Assembly: GCF_017874715.1 (NCBI RefSeq) | Contig: NZ_JAGGLR010000026.1 | Location: forward strand, 1-64,000 | Direction of reading: 5' to 3' | From: Streptomyces iranensis | GTDB taxonomy: Bacteria; Actinomycetota; Actinomycetes; Streptomycetales; Streptomycetaceae | DNA length: 64,000 nt | Shown: positions 60,530 to 64,000 of the stretch, one piece after another | Position numbering within the stretch: position 1 is the first letter of the stretch | Layout: every line of letters starts with the position of its first letter | Made by a program: the position numbers and the translations under genes | Notes under the pieces: model-generated | What the model was told of the DNA's origin: nothing | Seen by the model: the letters and a program-made list of their open reading frames with translations, nothing else | Databases searched by the model: none

Positions 60530-60541
60530 CGCGGGTGCGGT

Positions 60542-60555
60542 GTTTCACGTGAAAC
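60542..60555. other. parS: parS site overlapping the cydDC start codon
   Basis: A perfect GTTTCACGTGAAAC contains the GTG used as the start codon of cydDC (60549-60551). Confidence 0.93.
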
Positions 60556-63500
60556 CAATCGACCCCCGGCTGCTGCGGTACGCACGGGCCACCCGCTTCT
60601 TCCTCGCCGGCTCCGTGGCGCTGGGCCTGGCCGGAGCGGGACTGGTCATCGCGCAGGCGATGCTGATCGCCGAGATCGTGGTGGGCGCCTTCCAGCGGGG
60701 TGACGACGTGACGGCGCTGACGCTTCCGCTGGGGCTGCTGGCGCTGGTCGCCGTCGGCCGGGCGGTCGTCTCCTGGCTGACCGAGCTGGCCGCCCATCGG
60801 GCCGGTGCGGCGGTCAAGTCGGAACTGCGGCTGCGGCTGCTGGAGCGGGCGGTACGGCTCGGGCCGAGCTGGCTGGACTCCCAGCGGACCGGTGAACTCA
60901 CCACCCTCGCCACCCGGGGCATCGACGCGCTGGACGACTACTTCGCGCGCTATCTGCCTCAATTGGGGCTGGCCGTGGTGGTGCCGGTGGCGGTGCTCGC
61001 CCGGATCGTCACCGCGGACTGGATCTCCGCGCTGATCATCGTCGCCACGCTGCCGCTGATTCCGCTGTTCATGATGCTCATCGGCTGGGCCACCCAGTCC
61101 CGGATGGACCGTCAGTGGCGGCTGCTGTCCCGGCTGTCCGGGCACTTCCTCGATGTCGTGGCCGGGCTGCCCACCCTGAAGGTCTTCGGGCGGGCCAAGG
61201 CCCAGGCCGCCTCGATCCGTGCGATCACGGGCGACTACCGGCGGGCCACGCTCAAGACGCTGCGGCTGGCCTTTCTGTCCTCCCTGGCCCTGGAGCTGCT
61301 GTCCACGGTGTCGGTCGCGCTGGTCGCGGTCGACATCGGAATGCGGCTGGTGCACGGTGAGATGGACCTTTTCACCGGACTGGTGGTGCTGGTGCTCGCC
61401 CCCGAGGCATATCTGCCGCTGCGGCAGGTGGGCGCGCAGTACCACGCGGCGGCGGAGGGGCTGACGGCGGCCGACGAGGTGTTCGCGGTGCTGGAGCGCG
61501 AGCCCTCGGGGGCGGGCGGCTCGCCCGCCCCCGACGCCCGGGATGCCGCGCTGGCGCTGGACGGGCTGGTGGTCCGCCACCCCGGGCGCACCGAACCGTC
61601 TCTCGCCCGGACCTCGTTCGAGATCCGCCCGGGGGAGACGGTCGCCGTCGTGGGCCCCAGCGGCGCCGGGAAGTCGACCCTGCTGAACGCCGTGCTGGGC
61701 TTCGCCGCGCCGCACGAGGGCCGGGTGCTGATCGGGGGCCGGGACCTGGCCTCCCTGGATCCGGAGAGCTGGCGGCGCCAGATCGCCTGGGTGCCCCAGC
61801 GCCCGTACCTCTTCGCCGGGACGATCGCGGAGAACGTCCGGCTGGCCCGGCCGGACGCCGACGACAAGGCGGTACGGGCCGCCCTGCGGGACGCGAACGC
61901 GCTGCGTTTCGTCTCCACGCTGCCGGATGGGATCGAGACCCGGCTGGGCGAGATGGGCGCCGGACTCTCCGCGGGCCAACGCCAACGGATCGCCCTGGCC
62001 CGTGCCTTCCTGGCCGACCGCCCGGTGCTGCTCCTGGACGAGCCGACGGCGAACCTGGACGGCGAGACGGAGGCGTCTGTCGTCGAGGCGGTGCGTCGGC
62101 TCGCCGAGGGCCGCATGGTCCTCCTGGTCGTCCACCGCCCGGCACTGCTGCCGCTGGCGGACCGGGTGCTGCGGTTGCCGGGGCCGGGCCGGGGCTCTGG
62201 GGCCGCTGCCCCTGGTGGGCCGGCCGCTCTGCCCGCGGTTGAGCGCGCGTCGGCGGCGGGCGGCGTACGCCCGGGACCGGCCGTCTCTCTCCGGCCCGCC
62301 GTTCGCGGGGACGGCGTCCGCCTGTCCGTCGCGTATGCGGACGGGGATCGGTGCGCGGAGGCGCACGTATCCGCGCCGGACGCGGACGCGGACGCGCGGC
62401 CCGGCTCCGGGGCCGCCGGCTCCGGAGCCGCCGGTTCTGGCGCCGCCAGTTCGGGGGCCGCCAGTTCTGGGGCCGCCGGTTCTGGGGGGCTGTCCCCGTT
62501 GCCCGTGGATCTGCCCGTGTCGGTGGTGGATGTCGCGCGCGCGGCCGGGCACCCGCGCGCGGGGGCGCGGGAGTCCGCGCCGGAGGCGTCTGCGGGCGCG
62601 CACGAGCCGACGGCGGACGCCGGACCCGGTGAACGTCTGGGCGAGGTACGGCACCGGCCGGACGGCACGGGCCTGAGCGCGTCGGGTGGCCCAGTGGCGT
62701 CGCACGGCGCGGCCACGTCGCGCGGTTCGGCCGCGTCGCATGGCGCGGCCGTGTCGCGCGCTTCGGCCCCGCGCCCCCGTCGGGGCGCTTTGGCGCGGGT
62801 GCGGGGGGCCGCGCGTGGGGGGCGGAAACGGTTTGGGCTGGCGTTGTTGCTCGGGAGCCTCGCCCTGCTGAGTGCGGTCGGCCTGATGGCCGTGTCCGGA
62901 TGGCTGATCTCGCGGGCCGCGCAGCAGCCGCCCGTGCTCTATCTGATGGTGGCGGTCACCGCGACCCGGGCGTTCGGGATCGGCCGGGCCGTCTTCCGCT
63001 ACGCCGAGCGTCTGGTCTCGCACGACGCCGTGCTGCGGGTGCTGGCCGAGCTGCGGGTCGCCGTCTACCGGAGGCTGGAGCGGCTGGCGCCCGCCGGGCT
63101 CGGCCGGACGCGCCGCGGCGATCTGCTCTCCCGGCTGGTGGCCGATGTGGACACCGTGCAGGACTACTTCCTGCGCTGGCTGCTGCCCGTCGGCACCGCG
63201 CTGACCACCGGCGCGGCCTCGGTGGGCTTCCTCACCTGGGTGCTGCCCGAGGCCGGGGCCGTGCTGGCGGCGGGGCTGCTGGTGGCGGGGGTCGTGGTGC
63301 CCGCCGTGTCCGGGGCGCTCGCGCGGCGCGCGGAGCGGCGGCTGGCACCGGCGCGCGGTGCCCTGTCGGCGCAGGTCGTGGACCTGCTCGCGGGGACCGC
63401 CGAGTTGACCGTCGCGGGCGCGCTGCCGCGCCGGCTGGACGCGGTGCGCCGGGCCGACGGGGTGCTCACCCGGATCGCCCGGCGGACGGCGGCCGCCGCC

Positions 63501-64000
63501 GGTACGGGCGCCGGGCTGTCCGCACTGGTCTGCGGGCTGACCGTGGCGGCCGCGGCGTGGGTGGGGGTCCCGGCCGTGGCGGACGGCCGCATCCACGGGG
63601 TGTGGCTGGCGGTCGTGGTGCTGACCCCGCTCGCCGCCTTCGAGGCCGTCGCGGGGCTGCCGCTCGCGGTGCAGCACCGGCAGCGGGTGCGGCGGGCCGC
63701 GGAGCGGGTGTACGAGGTGCTGGACGAGCCGATTCCGGTGCGCGAGCCCGACGAGGCGGGGTGCGAGGAGGCGCCGAGCGCACCGTATCCGCTGGTGCTG
63801 CGCGGGATCACCGCCCGCCACCCGGGGCAGTCCGTCCCCGCCCTGGACGGGTTCGGGCTGGAGCTGCGTCCGGGCCGCCGGGTCGCGGTCGTCGGCCCGT
63901 CGGGGGCGGGCAAGACCACCCTCGCCCAGGTGCTGCTCCGCTTCCTGGACACCGAGGGCGGCACGTACACCCTGGCGGGCCGGAACGCCGCCGCCCTGGA
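60549..64000 (+). CDS. cydDC: fused CydD-CydC ABC transporter, incomplete at the right edge
   Basis: One open frame of at least 1150 codons encodes two ABC half-transporters in tandem. The CydD part has membrane helices at about 15-310 and a nucleotide-binding domain with Walker A V-G-P-S-G-A-G-K-S-T near 368. A low-complexity linker spans about 545-750, with G-S-G-A-A repeats. The CydC membrane part starts near 755, and a second Walker A, V-G-P-S-G-A-G-K-T-T, lies near 1115. CydDC exports thiols or haem-related compounds needed to assemble cytochrome bd. The GTG at 60549 lies inside parS with a weak ribosome site. Confidence 0.92.
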   Translation, partial: MKPIDPRLLRYARATRFFLAGSVALGLAGAGLVIAQAMLIAEIVVGAFQRGDDVTALTLPLGLLALVAVGRAVVSWLTELAAHRAGAAVKSELRLRLLERAVRLGPSWLDSQRTGELTTLATRGIDALDDYFARYLPQLGLAVVVPVAVLARIVTADWISALIIVATLPLIPLFMMLIGWATQSRMDRQWRLLSRLSGHFLDVVAGLPTLKVFGRAKAQAASIRAITGDYRRATLKTLRLAFLSSLALELLSTVSVALVAVDIGMRLVHGEMDLFTGLVVLVLAPEAYLPLRQVGAQYHAAAEGLTAADEVFAVLEREPSGAGGSPAPDARDAALALDGLVVRHPGRTEPSLARTSFEIRPGETVAVVGPSGAGKSTLLNAVLGFAAPHEGRVLIGGRDLASLDPESWRRQIAWVPQRPYLFAGTIAENVRLARPDADDKAVRAALRDANALRFVSTLPDGIETRLGEMGAGLSAGQRQRIALARAFLADRPVLLLDEPTANLDGETEASVVEAVRRLAEGRMVLLVVHRPALLPLADRVLRLPGPGRGSGAAAPGGPAALPAVERASAAGGVRPGPAVSLRPAVRGDGVRLSVAYADGDRCAEAHVSAPDADADARPGSGAAGSGAAGSGAASSGAASSGAAGSGGLSPLPVDLPVSVVDVARAAGHPRAGARESAPEASAGAHEPTADAGPGERLGEVRHRPDGTGLSASGGPVASHGAATSRGSAASHGAAVSRASAPRPRRGALARVRGAARGGRKRFGLALLLGSLALLSAVGLMAVSGWLISRAAQQPPVLYLMVAVTATRAFGIGRAVFRYAERLVSHDAVLRVLAELRVAVYRRLERLAPAGLGRTRRGDLLSRLVADVDTVQDYFLRWLLPVGTALTTGAASVGFLTWVLPEAGAVLAAGLLVAGVVVPAVSGALARRAERRLAPARGALSAQVVDLLAGTAELTVAGALPRRLDAVRRADGVLTRIARRTAAAAGTGAGLSALVCGLTVAAAAWVGVPAVADGRIHGVWLAVVVLTPLAAFEAVAGLPLAVQHRQRVRRAAERVYEVLDEPIPVREPDEAGCEEAPSAPYPLVLRGITARHPGQSVPALDGFGLELRPGRRVAVVGPSGAGKTTLAQVLLRFLDTEGGTYTLAGRNAAAL
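62404..62490 (+). repeat. in-frame 15-bp repeats in the cydDC linker
   Basis: About five degenerate 15-bp units of the type GCCGCC-G/A-GT-TCTGGG encode G-S-G-A-A or S-S-G-A-A in tandem. The reading frame stays open across the whole linker. Confidence 0.75.

Noticed and set aside
60453..63821. 1122-codon open frame on the minus strand opposite cydDC
   Set aside because: The plus strand carries unmistakable CydD and CydC domains in one frame. The antisense product is Arg/Gln/Gly-rich noise.

Overview
The window looks like part of a Streptomyces chromosome near the replication origin. GC content and GC3 are very high, several transcripts appear leaderless, ssgA and femX are present, and the gene order from trxA to dnaB follows the origin region known from Streptomyces and, in part, Mycobacterium (trxB-trxA, sigM, murJ and pcnA on one side; ino1, padR, ponA, rpsF-ssb-rpsR-rplI and dnaB on the other). 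Eight copies of the ParB site parS (seven perfect, one with a single mismatch) are scattered from base 986 to 60555, which also fits an origin-proximal location. Bases 1-120 are a G/C homopolymer mess and are probably a poor-quality contig end.

Region 1 (0.3-12.5 kb): a GNAT gene; thioredoxin and thioredoxin reductase behind a perfect SigR-type promoter; the ECF sigma factor SigM with its anti-sigma factor; a membrane pseudokinase; the lipid II flippase MurJ; a secreted DUF6049-type protein; and, divergently, the CCA-adding enzyme. Region 2 (12.5-23 kb): an MFS transporter, inositol-phosphate synthase with a PadR regulator and its operator, a class A penicillin-binding protein, a GT87-type mannosyltransferase-like protein, a racemase-fold protein and FemX. 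Region 3 (23-29 kb): rpsF-ssb-rpsR-rplI, a MATE exporter and dnaB, which is preceded by a cluster of DnaA boxes.

Region 4 (29-45 kb) is more accessory: methyltransferase, peptide deformylase, a MerR-thioredoxin pair, serine hydrolases, a frameshifted SGNH esterase, GNAT, MarR, a HAD phosphatase, a flavohaemoprotein with a long disordered N terminus next to a PNPOx-fold protein with a Pro/Ala-repeat tail, Nudix, LysR, a cystathionine lyase/synthase-like enzyme coupled to the phosphatase PtpA, and small membrane proteins. Region 5 (45-54 kb): ssgA without the expected ssgR next to it, a YibE/F membrane protein, thiC under a TPP riboswitch, and then an insertion-prone interval holding a BRO-family gene, flanked by relic 3' ends of both neighbouring genes. 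Region 6 (54-64 kb): a metallophosphatase, a LacI regulator, a HisC-type aminotransferase, and cydA-cydB-cydDC behind nested Rex operators. The cydDC gene runs off the right edge.

I saw no tRNA or rRNA genes, CRISPR arrays, complete insertion sequences or biosynthetic gene clusters. No wholly new multi-gene system is obvious. The strongest leads are the coding-embedded, regularly spaced parS pairs, the parS that contains the cydDC start codon, the DnaA-box cluster before dnaB, and the nested relic structure between thiC and the membrane-protein gene at 52.4 kb.
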